Shown: positions 34,549-43,901 of the stretch, one piece after another | Numbering within the stretch: position 1 is the first letter of the stretch | Layout: every line of letters starts with the position of its first letter | Assembly: GCF_001610895.1 (NCBI RefSeq) | Contig: NZ_CP011273.1 | Coordinates: 5,394,001 to 5,458,000, forward strand | DNA length: 64,000 nt | Reading direction: 5' to 3' | Origin: Planctomyces sp. SH-PL62 | GTDB taxonomy: Bacteria; Planctomycetota; Planctomycetia; Isosphaerales; Isosphaeraceae | Translations under genes and position numbers: made by a program | Notes under the pieces: generated by a model | Database searches by the model: none | Seen by the model: the letters and a program-made list of their open reading frames with translations, nothing else | What the model was told of the DNA's origin: nothing

Positions 34549-37178
34549 TCAGCGGGAGCGGCTGAACGAAAGGCCGGGGTCGTCGGGGCCGGTGCCCATC
34601 AGGTGGAAGACGAAGTGGTCCTCGTCCTTCCAGGCGATCCGACCGACCATGGGGGGTTGCGTCTCGTCGGCATTCTGGACGAGCGTCAGCAGGCCGTTGC
34701 CGCTGGTTCGCACGCCCTCGAACCGTTTCGTCGATCCGTCCTGTTCGACGCTCCAGGCGAACTTGCCGGCCTGGCTGAGGTCGAGGGTGATCTTGGAGCG
34801 ATCGTCGGGTGCCGCGGTCCATGTCCCTTCCAGCGCGTTGTCGCGGACGGCGACGGCCGGCAGCGGCTCGGCCGCCGGCGGCGCGAGCGCCGGGCGGGCG
34901 CAGCGGCCGGCTTCGCGTCGGCGTCGGGCCCCAGGGCCTCGCGCCGGGCCTTCTCCAGTTGCTTCACGAGACCCGACGAGAGCTGGTCGCGGGGCTGGAT
35001 CTCGGCCGCGGCCCGAAGCTGACCGAGGGCCTCCTCGCCGTGCCCCTGGCAGAGATAGTGATACCCCAGGAGGAAATGGGCCGGAGCGTCGTTCGGATCG
35101 GCCTTCACCCGCGTCTCCAGCGCGCGGAGTTGGTTGGTGTAGGTCCCCGCGTCGTCACCGTAGAGCCCGATCAGGGTCGGCCAGTCCCAGCCGGGACCGA
35201 TCGAGAGGACCGGATAGAGGGCCGCCGCCGCGTCGTCGTACCGCTTCATGGCGAACAGCGACAGGGCGCGGAATTCGTGGAGCGTCGGGTCGTTGGGCAT
35301 CTGCCGGAGCGCCTGGTCGGCGAAGTCCAGGGCCGCCGTGTAAAGGCCCATCTTGAACGCCTCGCGGCCCTTGTCGAACAGTCCGTCCGCGTCATCGACG
35401 ACAGACGCCTCGGGCGGCGCGGCCGTGGGGTTGATGGGCTGCGAGTAGTCGTAGACGAGAGGCTGCTCCTGGACGACGACCGTCTGGGGGACGACGTAGT
35501 ACGGGTTGTAATAACTCGTGTATCCCCAGTCATAGAGCATCGGACCGTACGCCCAGGACGACAGTCCCCAGCCGCCTCCCCAGCCAAGCCCGCCGAGGCC
35601 CCAACCGCCGCCCCAGCCAAGCCCGCCGAGGCCCCAACCGCCGCCCCAGCCAAGCCCGCCGAGGCCCCAGCCCAGGCCGTTGCCCCAGCCCAGACCCCAA
35701 CCGCCCAGGCCGCCGCCCAGTCCACCCAGGCCCCAGCCGCCAAGGCCCCAGCCCAGACTGCTCCCGAGGCCGAGCCCCAGACCCCAGCCGAAACCGTTGC
35801 CGAAGCCGCCGCCTCCCCAACCGTTGTTCCAGCCGCCTCCCCAACCGTTGTTCCAGCCTCCGCCGTGACCGCCCCAACCGTTGTTCCAGCCGCCGCGACC
35901 GCCCCAGCCGTTGTTCCAGCCGCCGCGACCGCCCCAGTTGCCGCCGCCGCCGCCGTGACCGCCCCAGTTGCGGTGAATGCCGGCGTAATTGTCTCGCCAG
36001 CCAAGGCCGCGCGAGCCCAGGTTGTTGACGTTGTTGATACTCCGATTGAAGTTCGTCGGCGTATATCGACCACCGGGCCCTCGCATGTTGGCGAACGAAG
36101 GCCGACCATTCAGGTTGCTCCCCCCGCCCGCGCCGGGGCGCCCGCCGAAGCCCTGACCGCCGCCAGGCCCACGATCCCCCCGATTGATCGAGCCCGGACC
36201 ACCAGGCCGCGAGCCAAGACCCGGACCGCCGCCGGGTCGCATGCCGGCCATCGAGCCCGCGCCGGGGCCGCGGTTCCCCCAGTTGATCGAGCCCGGACCG
36301 CCGCCGGGCCGCATCCCAGCCATCGAGCCCGATCCACCTGGGCGCGAACCGAGGCCGGGCTGCGAACCGAGACTGGGACCGCCGGGTCGCGAACCGAGGC
36401 CGGGACCGCCGCCAGGTCGCATGCCGGCCATCGAGCCCGCGCCGGGGCCGCGGTTCCCCCAGTTGATCGAGCCGGGGCCGCCGCCGGGCCGAGAGCCGCC
36501 GAGGCCGGGGCCGCCCACACCCGGGCGAGCCCCGCCGAATCCGGACGCGCCGGGCCGCATCCCCGCGACGGAACCCGGCCCCGATCGCATTCCGCCCGGC
36601 ATTCCCCCGCGATTTCCGAAGTTGAGCGAGCCGGAGTTGCTCATGCCCGGCCGCGACATACCGCCCATCGCGGGACCGCCGCGATTCGGCATACCCCCGG
36701 GCATCCCGCCTCGCATGCCACCCATCGAGCCCCCCGGAGCGCGGATGCCGCCCATCGAGCCCCCCGGAGCGCGCATGCCGCCCATCGAGCCCCCCGGAGC
36801 GCGGATGCCGCCCATCGAGCCCCCCGGAGCGCGCATGCCTCCCATACCGCCGGGCATCCCGCCGCGCATGCCTCCCATACCGCCGGGCATCCCGCCGCGC
36901 ATGCCTCCCATACCGCCGGGCATCCCGCCGCGCATGCCTCCCATACCGCCGGGCATCCCGCCGCGCATGCCTCCCATACCGCCGGGCATCCCGCCGCGCA
37001 TGCCACCTCCCATGCCGCCGCCGCCGCGCATGCCTCCCATGCCGCCGCCGCGCATGCCGCCGCCTCCGCCGCGCATGCCACCGCCGCCGCGTTGGGCGAG
37101 CACTTCCGCGCCAGGCCAGAAGGCAAGGACCGTGGCCAGGCCGGTCGCGATCACCAGACCTCTAAATCGCCGTCCCAT
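34549..37178 (-). CDS. Exported Gly/Met-rich low-complexity TPR protein, apparent frameshift
   Basis: A signal peptide (1-28, ending EVLAQ) is followed by about 480 residues of low complexity: MRGGMPGGMGG and MRAPGGSMGGI units, GPGSINWGNRG units, WNNGWGGRGG units and LGWGGGWGLGG units. A TPR-like domain comes next (FDKGREAFKMGLYTAALDFA, PAHFLLGYHYLCQGHGEEAL). In the uninterrupted frame the end becomes Arg/Ser nonsense to 34686. The next frame instead reads LPAVAVRDNALEGTWTAAPD, then KITLDLSQAGKFAWSVE and HFVFHLMGTGPDDPGLSFSR to a stop at 34549, a lipocalin-like beta domain. One missing G near 34891-34898 explains it; the restored protein is about 875 residues. Divergent from the HINT-domain gene. 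Function unknown; possibly a surface or scaffold protein. Confidence 0.7.
35578..35669. repeat. 33-bp tandem repeat, about 2.8 units
   Basis: The 33-bp unit beginning CCCCAGCCAAGCCCGCCGAG occurs at 35578-35610 and 35611-35643, then partly to 35669. It encodes, on the minus strand, a Trp/Gly-rich 11-residue unit (LGGLGWGGGWG) of the Gly/Met-rich protein. The copies are nearly identical at DNA level, pointing to recent expansion. Confidence 0.8.
36721..37005. repeat. 30-bp (x4) and 33-bp (x5) tandem repeat block
   Basis: Four 30-bp units at 36721-36840 begin CCCATCGAGCCCCCCGGAGC and alternate between GGATG and GCATG, making a 60-bp higher-order unit. Five 33-bp units at 36841-37005 begin CCCATACCGCCGGGCATCCC. 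Both encode, on the minus strand, the Met/Gly repeats of the exported protein. There are no spacers, so this is a coding minisatellite. Confidence 0.9.
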
Positions 37179-37373
37179 CAGAACCGCCCCCTTCCAGCAG
37201 CGCGAGGTGCGTCAAACGTCGATGTATTCTATGCCGTCCGGGCGATCGTGTCGGAAAACCTCCTTGCTCCTCCTAATACGATGGCGAAACCCATACCGGC
37301 CCGTGCCAACCCCTTTCGATTTCGTCGGCGGGGCCGCGTCGGCTGCCATGTCCGAATTGTTTGGCGGATTCAC

Positions 37374-37402
37374 TTGAGGTTCGGACCGGCGGGACTTATA
37401 AA
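37374..37402 (+). promoter_or_regulatory. Putative promoter of the HINT-domain gene
   Basis: TTGAGG (37374-37379), 17 bases, TATAAA (37397-37402), about 58 bases before the start codon, in the divergent region between the two TPR genes. Confidence 0.5.
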
Positions 37403-37459
37403 TGAACGACACATCATCTGATCCATGAATGGTCGATCCCCAAATCGTGGGAGGGCGGC

Positions 37460-39664
37460 ATGATCTCCGCATGGTTCCTGGGTCTCGCGGTCGGAGTCGT
37501 CGGAGGGAGCGATCAGGAGGCTCCTCGGGCTCCAGCGGCCGATCGCGCAGCCTATGAAGAAGCCCGCACCCGCGCCGGCCGCGACGCCGACGCCCAGGTC
37601 GACCTGGCTCTCTGGTGCGAGGCTCGCGGCCTGGCCGCCGAGAAGACGACGCACCTGACCCGGGCCGTTTTGATCGACCCCGACCACGCCAGGGCGCGAG
37701 GGCTGCTGGGCTACGTCCGGCATGAAGGCCGCTGGATGCGACCCGACGGCGTCAGCCGGGCCGTCGAGGAGTCGCCCGAGAGCCAGGCCCTCCTCCGCGA
37801 GTACCTGGACCGGCGCACCAGGACCAGCGACGACGCCGACGACCTCTACAAACTGGCCCTCTGGTGCGAGGAGAAGGGCCTGTCCCAGCCGATGGTCGCG
37901 CACCTGCGCCGGGTCGTGCAGCTCGATCCCGGCCGCGAGGGAGCCTGGCGCCGTCTCGGCTTCAAGAAGGTCTCCGGACGCTGGATCGACCCCGAGGCGG
38001 AGGCCGAGATCAAGGCCGCGCGCGTGGCCCAGGAGCAGGCCGACAAGGCCTGGAAGCCCCGTCTCGAAAAGCTCCGGAACGCCCTGGGGAGCAAGGAGAA
38101 GACTCGCCGGGCCGAGGCCCAGGCCGAGCTTGCGGCGATCGACGACCCCCGCGCCGCGGCGATGGTCTGGCAGGTCTTCGCCCGAGGAGGCGATGAGCGC
38201 CGCCAGCGAATCGCGGTCGACGTCTACAGCCGGATGGACGCCCCCGCCGCCTCCACCGCGCTGGCCCTGATCGCCGTCTTCAGCCCCCACGCCGGCATCC
38301 GATCCGACGCCGCCACCCTGCTCCTCCGCCGGGACCCCCGCGAGTACGCCGGCCTCCTCGCCGGGCTCATCCAGGACGAGATCAAGTACAAGATCAAGCC
38401 CGTCGAAGGCCCCGGCTCCCAGGGCGAGCTGTTCGTCCAGGGCAGGGACGAGAACGTCCGCCGGCGGTATACGCCGCTGCAAGGGCCCGTCCTCGCGCCG
38501 ACGGACCAGCTGGATCGGGATGAGAACGGCAGGCTCATCGCGCTTCGGCCCACGGGCTACACCTACACCGGCCCCAGCGTCGGCACGCTCGACATCAGCG
38601 CCAACGGCGCGGCACGTATCACCACCAACGGCGCCTCGTCGCCGTTCGATGGCGTCACCGTCTCGGGTGGGCTCATGCACGTGCCGACCGGCGTCGGCCA
38701 GAACGCAGGCTTGACGTCGGCGCTCCAGGGGGCGGGCCTGTCCGCCTCGCAAACCCAGACGATTCTGGGCCGGCTCCCGCAGTCGGTGGCCTTTCCGGTC
38801 GGCGGCAGCTGGACGAGCGGAAGCCGCGTCGAACCCGTCTATGAGGAAAGGATCCAGATTCCGGTCGAGCAGATGATGGCCGAGGCCCGCGCCTCCGCCC
38901 TGATGGCCAGGCGGCAGTTGGAAAGCGACGTCGCGCAGATCGAGGCCCAGAACGCCCCCCGGCGCGAGGTCAACGAGCGGGCTTCCGCCGTCCTCAAGCG
39001 CGTCAGCGGCGCCGACCTGGGCGACGACCGTGAGAAGTGGATGGCCTGGGCCGTGGACCTGGAGGGTTACGTCCTCCCGCAGAAGTCCGCCTCGGAGCCG
39101 CCGCCGACCTACGTCGAGGACGTGCCGATCGCCTTCCAGCCGCAGGCGACCTTCACGCGCACCGGCTCGCTGCTGGGATACGAGCTCCGGCATTCCTGCT
39201 TCGCCGGCGGGACCATGGTCCGCACCTTGCAGGGGCTTCGGGCGATCGAGTCGATCCGCCCCGGCGACCAGGTGCTCTCGCAGGACACGACGACCGGCAA
39301 GCTCGACTATCGGCCCGTCGTCACGGTCTACCACAACCCGCCGAACGAGACGTTCAAGATCGACGTCGGCCGGGAGACGGTCCACCCCACGGGCATCCAC
39401 CGGCTCTGGAAGGCGGGGCGGGGCTGGATCATGGCGCGCGAGGTCCAGCCCGGCGATCGCCTGCGGACCGTCGGCGGGCTCGTCGAGGTGTCCGCAATCG
39501 AGAAGGAGTCGGCCCAGCCCGTGTTCAACCTGCTGATCGCCGGCGGCGACAGCTACTGCGTCGGCGAGCTGGGCCTGATCGCCCACGACAACAGCTTCGT
39601 CGACCCGGTCGCGAAGCCGTTCGACGACGTGCCGGCCCTGGCCTCGGCGACGAGCCGACCCTGA
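37460..39664 (+). CDS. Exported TPR-like protein with C-terminal self-processing HINT domain
   Basis: 734 residues; GGGAGGG before ATG and a short N-terminal hydrophobic segment (1-16). Residues 40-190 hold two copies of a unit with LALWCEARGL / LALWCEEKGL and GRWMRPDG / GRWIDPEA, TPR-like. Residues 230-320 are helical, HEAT-like, and 400-560 have no family I recognise. Residues 578-711 form a Hedgehog/intein domain: nucleophile Cys580 in HSCFAGGTMV, block RPGDQVLSQDTTTGKLDYRP, block B histidine His647 in HPTGIHRLW, and the C-terminal HDN (709-711) followed by Ser712. Only 23 residues follow, so no effector toxin is visible. The domain should cleave, or ligate a nucleophile to, the preceding protein at Cys580. 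Divergent from the Gly/Met-rich TPR gene. Confidence 0.82.
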   Translation: MISAWFLGLAVGVVGGSDQEAPRAPAADRAAYEEARTRAGRDADAQVDLALWCEARGLAAEKTTHLTRAVLIDPDHARARGLLGYVRHEGRWMRPDGVSRAVEESPESQALLREYLDRRTRTSDDADDLYKLALWCEEKGLSQPMVAHLRRVVQLDPGREGAWRRLGFKKVSGRWIDPEAEAEIKAARVAQEQADKAWKPRLEKLRNALGSKEKTRRAEAQAELAAIDDPRAAAMVWQVFARGGDERRQRIAVDVYSRMDAPAASTALALIAVFSPHAGIRSDAATLLLRRDPREYAGLLAGLIQDEIKYKIKPVEGPGSQGELFVQGRDENVRRRYTPLQGPVLAPTDQLDRDENGRLIALRPTGYTYTGPSVGTLDISANGAARITTNGASSPFDGVTVSGGLMHVPTGVGQNAGLTSALQGAGLSASQTQTILGRLPQSVAFPVGGSWTSGSRVEPVYEERIQIPVEQMMAEARASALMARRQLESDVAQIEAQNAPRREVNERASAVLKRVSGADLGDDREKWMAWAVDLEGYVLPQKSASEPPPTYVEDVPIAFQPQATFTRTGSLLGYELRHSCFAGGTMVRTLQGLRAIESIRPGDQVLSQDTTTGKLDYRPVVTVYHNPPNETFKIDVGRETVHPTGIHRLWKAGRGWIMAREVQPGDRLRTVGGLVEVSAIEKESAQPVFNLLIAGGDSYCVGELGLIAHDNSFVDPVAKPFDDVPALASATSRP

Positions 39665-39683
39665 CGGTTTGAGGCCTGCGCGC

Positions 39684-39721
39684 GACGAGGCGGGAGGAGC
39701 TTCGGCCCCTCCCGCCTCGTC
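39684..39721. terminator. Strong bidirectional hairpin with UUCG loop
   Basis: GACGAGGCGGGAGG (39684-39697) pairs perfectly with CCTCCCGCCTCGTC (39708-39721). The loop continues as GC-TTCG-GC, giving a UUCG tetraloop. It lies between the convergent HINT and hflX genes. There is no T tract, so termination is inferred from position and stability. Confidence 0.65.
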
Positions 39722-39754
39722 GGCATCTCAGATTTCGACCGCGTCCACGCCCGT

Positions 39755-41083
39755 TCAGGCGTAGATGCGGATCTCCTTCTCCCGGACCTCGGCGCCGTGC
39801 TCGTACAGGAAGTCGAGGCAGCGGCGCGGGAGGCGGCAGTCCACGACGACCCGGTCGTTGGCCTCGTCATACGTGCGGCCGTGGATCTGGGCGTGCTGGG
39901 CCAGGTACGAGAGGACCCGGCCGTCGGCCACGCTGATCTCGACCTCGGCGTCGAGCGCCGATTCGAGGAGCGCCTGGCGGACGGCGTGCTCCAGGGCCTC
40001 GAGCCCCTCCCCCTTGGCCGCGCTGATCGCGATCGAGTCGCGATGCTGGGCGCGAAGGACGTCGAGGAACGAACGGTCGGGGACCCTGTCCGCCTTGTTG
40101 AGGACGAGCAAGGTCGGGTGGTCCTTGAGCCCCAGCTCCTCCAGGACCTCGACGACGGCCCGCACCTGCATCTCGGCGTCGGGGCTCGACGCGTCGACGA
40201 CGTGGAGCAGGAGGTCGGCCTGGCGGGCCTCCTCCAGCGTGGCCTTGAACGACGCCACCAGGGCGTGCGGCAGGTCGCGGATGAAGCCGACCGTGTCCGA
40301 GAGCAAGGCGGCCCCGCCCCCCCGGAACCGCCACTTTCGGGTGCGGGTGTCCAGGGTGGCGAACAGCTTGTTCTCCACCAGGACGCCGGCGTCGGTCAGG
40401 GCGTTCATGAGGGTGCTCTTGCCGGCGTTGGTGTAGCCGACGAGCGAGACCGTGGGGAAATCCCCGCGGCCGGCGACCTCGCGCTCCTTCCGCGCCTGGA
40501 TCTTGCCCAGCTTCGCCTTCAGCTCCTGGATCCGGTGGACGACCAGCCGCTTGTCTTCCTCAAGCTGCTTTTCGCCGGGACCGCGGACGCCGATGCCCCC
40601 CTTGTAGCGCGACAGGTGGGTCCACATCCGCTTGAGCCGCGGCATCGCGTATTCGAGCTGAGCCAGCTCCACCTGGAGGTGGGCCTCGTGGGTCTGCGCG
40701 TGGATCGCGAAGATGTCGAGGATGACCTCGGTGCGGTCGACGACCTTGCACTCCAGGGCCTTCTCGAGGTTGCGCGTCTGACCCGGCCCGAGGTCCGAGT
40801 CGAAGATCACCACGTCGGCCTCGAACGCCCGGACCTGCTCCTTCAGCTCGTCGACCTTGCCCGAGCCGATGTACGTCGCGACGTCGACCTGCTGGCGCTT
40901 CTGCAGCATGGTCCCGACCACGTCCAGGCCCGCCGTCTTGGCCAGGCCTCGGATCTCATCCAACGGGTCGTCGGTGTTGTACTCCCCCCCCGGCAGGATG
41001 ACCCCGACGAGGACGGCGCGCTCACGATTCCCCGAACGCTCGTTGCGGCTGGTATCGATCAAAATAGGCTGAAACCTCGTCAA
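39755..41083 (-). CDS. hflX: GTPase HflX
   Basis: 442 residues, close to the family length. The N-terminal ribosome-binding domain has YIGSGKVDELKE and FDSDLGPGQTRNLE, followed by the glycine-rich linker GGIGVRGPGEKQLE. The G domain has G1 GYTNAGKST (216-224), G2 Thr in TLDTRT, G3 DTVGF, and G4 NKAD. HflX splits stalled or stress-hibernating 70S ribosomes using GTP. TTG at 41083 is the start by openness; no strong ribosome site precedes it, and an internal TTG eight codons later is an alternative. The gene lies about 200 bases after truB on the same strand. Confidence 0.95.
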   Translation of the reverse strand: MTRFQPILIDTSRNERSGNRERAVLVGVILPGGEYNTDDPLDEIRGLAKTAGLDVVGTMLQKRQQVDVATYIGSGKVDELKEQVRAFEADVVIFDSDLGPGQTRNLEKALECKVVDRTEVILDIFAIHAQTHEAHLQVELAQLEYAMPRLKRMWTHLSRYKGGIGVRGPGEKQLEEDKRLVVHRIQELKAKLGKIQARKEREVAGRGDFPTVSLVGYTNAGKSTLMNALTDAGVLVENKLFATLDTRTRKWRFRGGGAALLSDTVGFIRDLPHALVASFKATLEEARQADLLLHVVDASSPDAEMQVRAVVEVLEELGLKDHPTLLVLNKADRVPDRSFLDVLRAQHRDSIAISAAKGEGLEALEHAVRQALLESALDAEVEISVADGRVLSYLAQHAQIHGRTYDEANDRVVVDCRLPRRCLDFLYEHGAEVREKEIRIYA

Positions 41084-41283
41084 ATGAGGAGTGGTCGGTG
41101 GAGGGACGTGGATCCGACGCGTGCGGACGAATTCTAAGCCGGCCGCCGGGTCCCGTCAACGAGGATCGCCCGTCGACGGCCCCCGGCGAGGGCTCCGATC
41201 GCGTCGCCACGTCCTTCTAGACGAACGCCGCGGCGTTCAGGTTCGAATCGAATCCCGAAGCTCCGCGAGGGCCGTCCGGCGGC

Positions 41284-42183
41284 TCATCCCAGCACCTTCC
41301 GGGGCTGGATCCAGAGGCCCTCCGGGCCGGCCTCGCCGAGCGCGAGGAGGCGGCCGTCGGGCGCGACGAGGGCGACCTGGGACCCGGCCGGGGCCTCGGC
41401 GACGACGCGACGGCCCAGGAGCACGTCGGCCGTCTGCCCCTCGTCCAGCGCGATCCTCGGCAGGTCGGGGACGGCGTCGAGCGCGGGCCGCAGCGCGTCG
41501 GCGAAGCTGTCGCGATCCAGGTCGTCCGGGGCGACGGCCTCCTCCTGGGCGAAGACGCCGATCCGGGTGCGCACCAGGGTCTCCATCAGGGCCCCGCAGC
41601 CCAGCGCCTCGCCGACGTCGCGCGCGATCGAGCGGATGTAGGTCCCGCTCCCGCAGTCGATCTCGACCTCCAGCCGGGGCCAGTCGTACCCCAGGATCTG
41701 GATGCGGCCGACGTGGACCGGCCGGGGCGCCAGCTCCACGACCTCGCCGGCGCGGGCGAGGTCGTAGGCGCGGCGGCCGGCGACCTTCAGGGCCGAATAT
41801 TCGGGGGGCTGCTGGAGGATCTCGCCGATCTGCGAGGCCAGCGCCTCCTCGATCTCGGCGAGGGTGGGGACCTGGGGGTCGACCGTCGCCACGACGGTGC
41901 CGTCGACGTCGTGGGTATCGCTCCGCGCGCCCAGGCGGAACGTCGAGCGGTAGGTCTTCCCCATGCGCTGGACGTACTCGATCAGGCGGGTCGCCGGGCC
42001 GATGCAGACCACGAGGACGCCTGTCGCCAGCGGGTCGAGCGTCCCGGCGTGGCCCGCCTTGACCCGCTTCGGCAGCAGCCGCCCGACGCGGTTGACCACG
42101 TCGCGCGAGGTCAGCCCCGGCGGCTTGTCGACGTTCAAGATCCCTTCCCATTCCGGCTTCACGCTCACGATTTCGACGCTCAC
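41284..42183 (-). CDS. truB: tRNA pseudouridine(55) synthase TruB
   Basis: Converts U55 in the T loop of tRNA to pseudouridine. 299 residues. GILNVDKPPGLTSRDVVNRV is the family's opening block, the catalytic aspartate is Asp50 in HAGTLDPLATGVL, and GCGALMETLVRTRIG and GSGTYIRSIARDVGEALGCG are present. GTG at 42183 overlaps the stop of the upstream SGNH gene as GTGA, so coupled translation is likely. The frame stays open upstream but is then only the shadow of that gene. The C-terminal part after about 240 is a short PUA-like extension. Confidence 0.95.
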   Translation of the reverse strand: MSVEIVSVKPEWEGILNVDKPPGLTSRDVVNRVGRLLPKRVKAGHAGTLDPLATGVLVVCIGPATRLIEYVQRMGKTYRSTFRLGARSDTHDVDGTVVATVDPQVPTLAEIEEALASQIGEILQQPPEYSALKVAGRRAYDLARAGEVVELAPRPVHVGRIQILGYDWPRLEVEIDCGSGTYIRSIARDVGEALGCGALMETLVRTRIGVFAQEEAVAPDDLDRDSFADALRPALDAVPDLPRIALDEGQTADVLLGRRVVAEAPAGSQVALVAPDGRLLALGEAGPEGLWIQPRKVLG

Positions 42184-43901
42184 TTGCGGCTTCCTTCGAG
42201 ATCGAATGCGGGGAGGCCGACCTCGTCGATCGGCTCTCTCGCGCGGAGGCGCCGGGCGGCCTCGGCGAATCGCCGGGACCTGGCCAGACGCTCGGTCGGG
42301 TCGTGACGGTAGCCCGCCACTCGCTGATAGTGCAGGCTCGTTCGGTCGCAGGCCTCGGCCAGCTTGCGGGCGTCGAGCCCGAAGCGGACGACGCAATCGG
42401 CCACGCCGGGCGCGACGATCGCGGCCGACGCCTCGCCGAAAACCCCTCGGGCTTTCAGCTCGCGGAGCACGGCGGCGGCCAGGGCCACGTAACCTTTCAA
42501 GTTGGGATGATGCGTATCCTCGACGACGTGGTCGTCGAGCATCCCCGTCGGGCTCGCGCCCTCAAGCTCGCGGCGGCCGTCGATCAGGATGCAGCCCTCG
42601 CGGCCCTCGGCCGCGCGACGGTACGCCTCGCGGAACGGGGCCTGGCAGCGGATCGGCAGGCCGTCCAGGTCGAGCGCCCGCAGGAACGCCTCGCGGGCCT
42701 CGGCGTTCCGGCCCTCGGCCAGGAGCCGCTTGCCGATCCGGTGATGGGCCTCGGCGAATCCGGGGTGGCGCGAGAGGATCGCCCGGTAGGCGGCCTCGGC
42801 GCGGTCGGGATCGGCGGCCTCGGCCGCGCGGGCCGACAGGAACTCCTCGGCGATTCGCGATCGCTCGGCCTCGTCGACCTCGGGCTCGACGGTGGAGCGG
42901 CCGGGCTCGTAGTCGGCCTCGTTGGCGGGGGGGATCACCAGGATCGGCAGGGCGCCGATCCGCTCGCAATAGGCGACGATCGCCTCCAGCCGCGCCGAGA
43001 AGTCGTCGAGCACCTCGCGGGCCTCGGCCGGGCTGCAAAGCGGCGGGTCGACGACCTGATGCCTCCCCTTGAGCGACGGCGGCGCGTCGAGCCGGTTCTT
43101 GCTGATCAGCTCCCGCGCCAGCCGGACGAACGGCGAGGCGGCGCCCATCCCGTGCACGGCGCGGACGACCGACGAGGCGGCGTCCAGGCCCAGTTCATAG
43201 ACCCGGTCCTCCTCGTACCGCGAGGCGAATTCGTTGTGCCCGGAATAGACGACCACGGCGTCCGGCCGACGGGTGATTCGGGCGAGCTTCTGGTGCTGCT
43301 TCTCCAGCGAATCGCCGAGCCAGGCCAGCGTCTCGACCTCGAACCGACGCCCCGGGACCGCCTCCCCCAGCTTCGCGGCGACGATGGCGCCCACCGAGAC
43401 CCACGGCCGATACGGCTCCCCCAGCGCGCTCGAACCGCCCAGAACGAGGATGCGATACACGGCCGGGTCCTCGGCCGGGAAGCTCGTCGGCAGGGCCGGG
43501 AATCGGTGCAGCCGCGATCGGATCGCCGCCGCCCCGAGTTCCAGCGAGGCCAGCGCCGCGAGACATGAGACGCCGAGCAGGAACAGCCGGCCGTAAACAG
43601 CGACGGGCCGACGCAGCCGACGCGCCCGCAACGCCCGCCAGGCGAAGAACGGGGTCCCGAGAAGTCCCACGAGGATCAGCGAGGCGTGGAGCAGGACGGC
43701 CGTTTCGAGGAGGCCGTCGGTCAGGCCCCGCCGGACGGATCGGGGGAGGATCGGCAGCCAGCCCGGCAGCGCGATCAGGACCGTGGCGGCGACCGCCGCC
43801 GGCGCCGCGAGCGCGAAACGCCCCAGCCACCGCCGGACGGCCTCGCGGCGGCCCGGGGGACGATCCTCGCGTGATGTTCGGCCCGACTGCTGGAGGTTCA
43901 A
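42180..43901 (-). CDS. Membrane-anchored SGNH/GDSL-type hydrolase with TPR-like segment
   Basis: 573 residues. Residues 20-125 hold three hydrophobic segments. The esterase core then begins: block I VLGGSSALGEPYRPW (nucleophile Ser in GGSS), block III VVYSGHNEFASRYEE, and block V DDHVVEDTHHPNLKGYVALA with the catalytic Asp/His pair. Between III and V, residues 350-420 contain a TPR-like helix set (AEAAYRAILSRHPGFAEAHH, AREAFLRALDLDG). It would deacylate or modify a glycan or lipid on the outer side of the membrane. TTG start overlaps the upstream gene's stop (TTGA); its own stop overlaps truB. Substrate unknown. Confidence 0.83.
   Translation of the reverse strand: MNLQQSGRTSREDRPPGRREAVRRWLGRFALAAPAAVAATVLIALPGWLPILPRSVRRGLTDGLLETAVLLHASLILVGLLGTPFFAWRALRARRLRRPVAVYGRLFLLGVSCLAALASLELGAAAIRSRLHRFPALPTSFPAEDPAVYRILVLGGSSALGEPYRPWVSVGAIVAAKLGEAVPGRRFEVETLAWLGDSLEKQHQKLARITRRPDAVVVYSGHNEFASRYEEDRVYELGLDAASSVVRAVHGMGAASPFVRLARELISKNRLDAPPSLKGRHQVVDPPLCSPAEAREVLDDFSARLEAIVAYCERIGALPILVIPPANEADYEPGRSTVEPEVDEAERSRIAEEFLSARAAEAADPDRAEAAYRAILSRHPGFAEAHHRIGKRLLAEGRNAEAREAFLRALDLDGLPIRCQAPFREAYRRAAEGREGCILIDGRRELEGASPTGMLDDHVVEDTHHPNLKGYVALAAAVLRELKARGVFGEASAAIVAPGVADCVVRFGLDARKLAEACDRTSLHYQRVAGYRHDPTERLARSRRFAEAARRLRAREPIDEVGLPAFDLEGSRK

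Noticed and set aside
36721-37005. Regular 30-33 bp repeats that could suggest a CRISPR array
   Set aside because: The units are contiguous, without unique spacers, stay in frame as codons of an exported protein, and no cas gene is present.
34809-37421. An 870-codon plus-strand frame opposite the Gly/Met-rich gene
   Set aside because: It is the shadow of the repeat region (Ala/Pro/His repeats); the minus-strand frame has a signal peptide, TPR units and a ribosome site.
39595-39664. A toxin after the HINT domain
   Set aside because: Only 23 residues follow HDN, with no toxin motif, and no immunity-like gene is on the plus strand afterwards.
41240-41249. GGTTCGAATC, a tRNA T-loop-like string
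   Set aside because: No matching acceptor stem, D-arm A box or anticodon arm in the flanking sequence.
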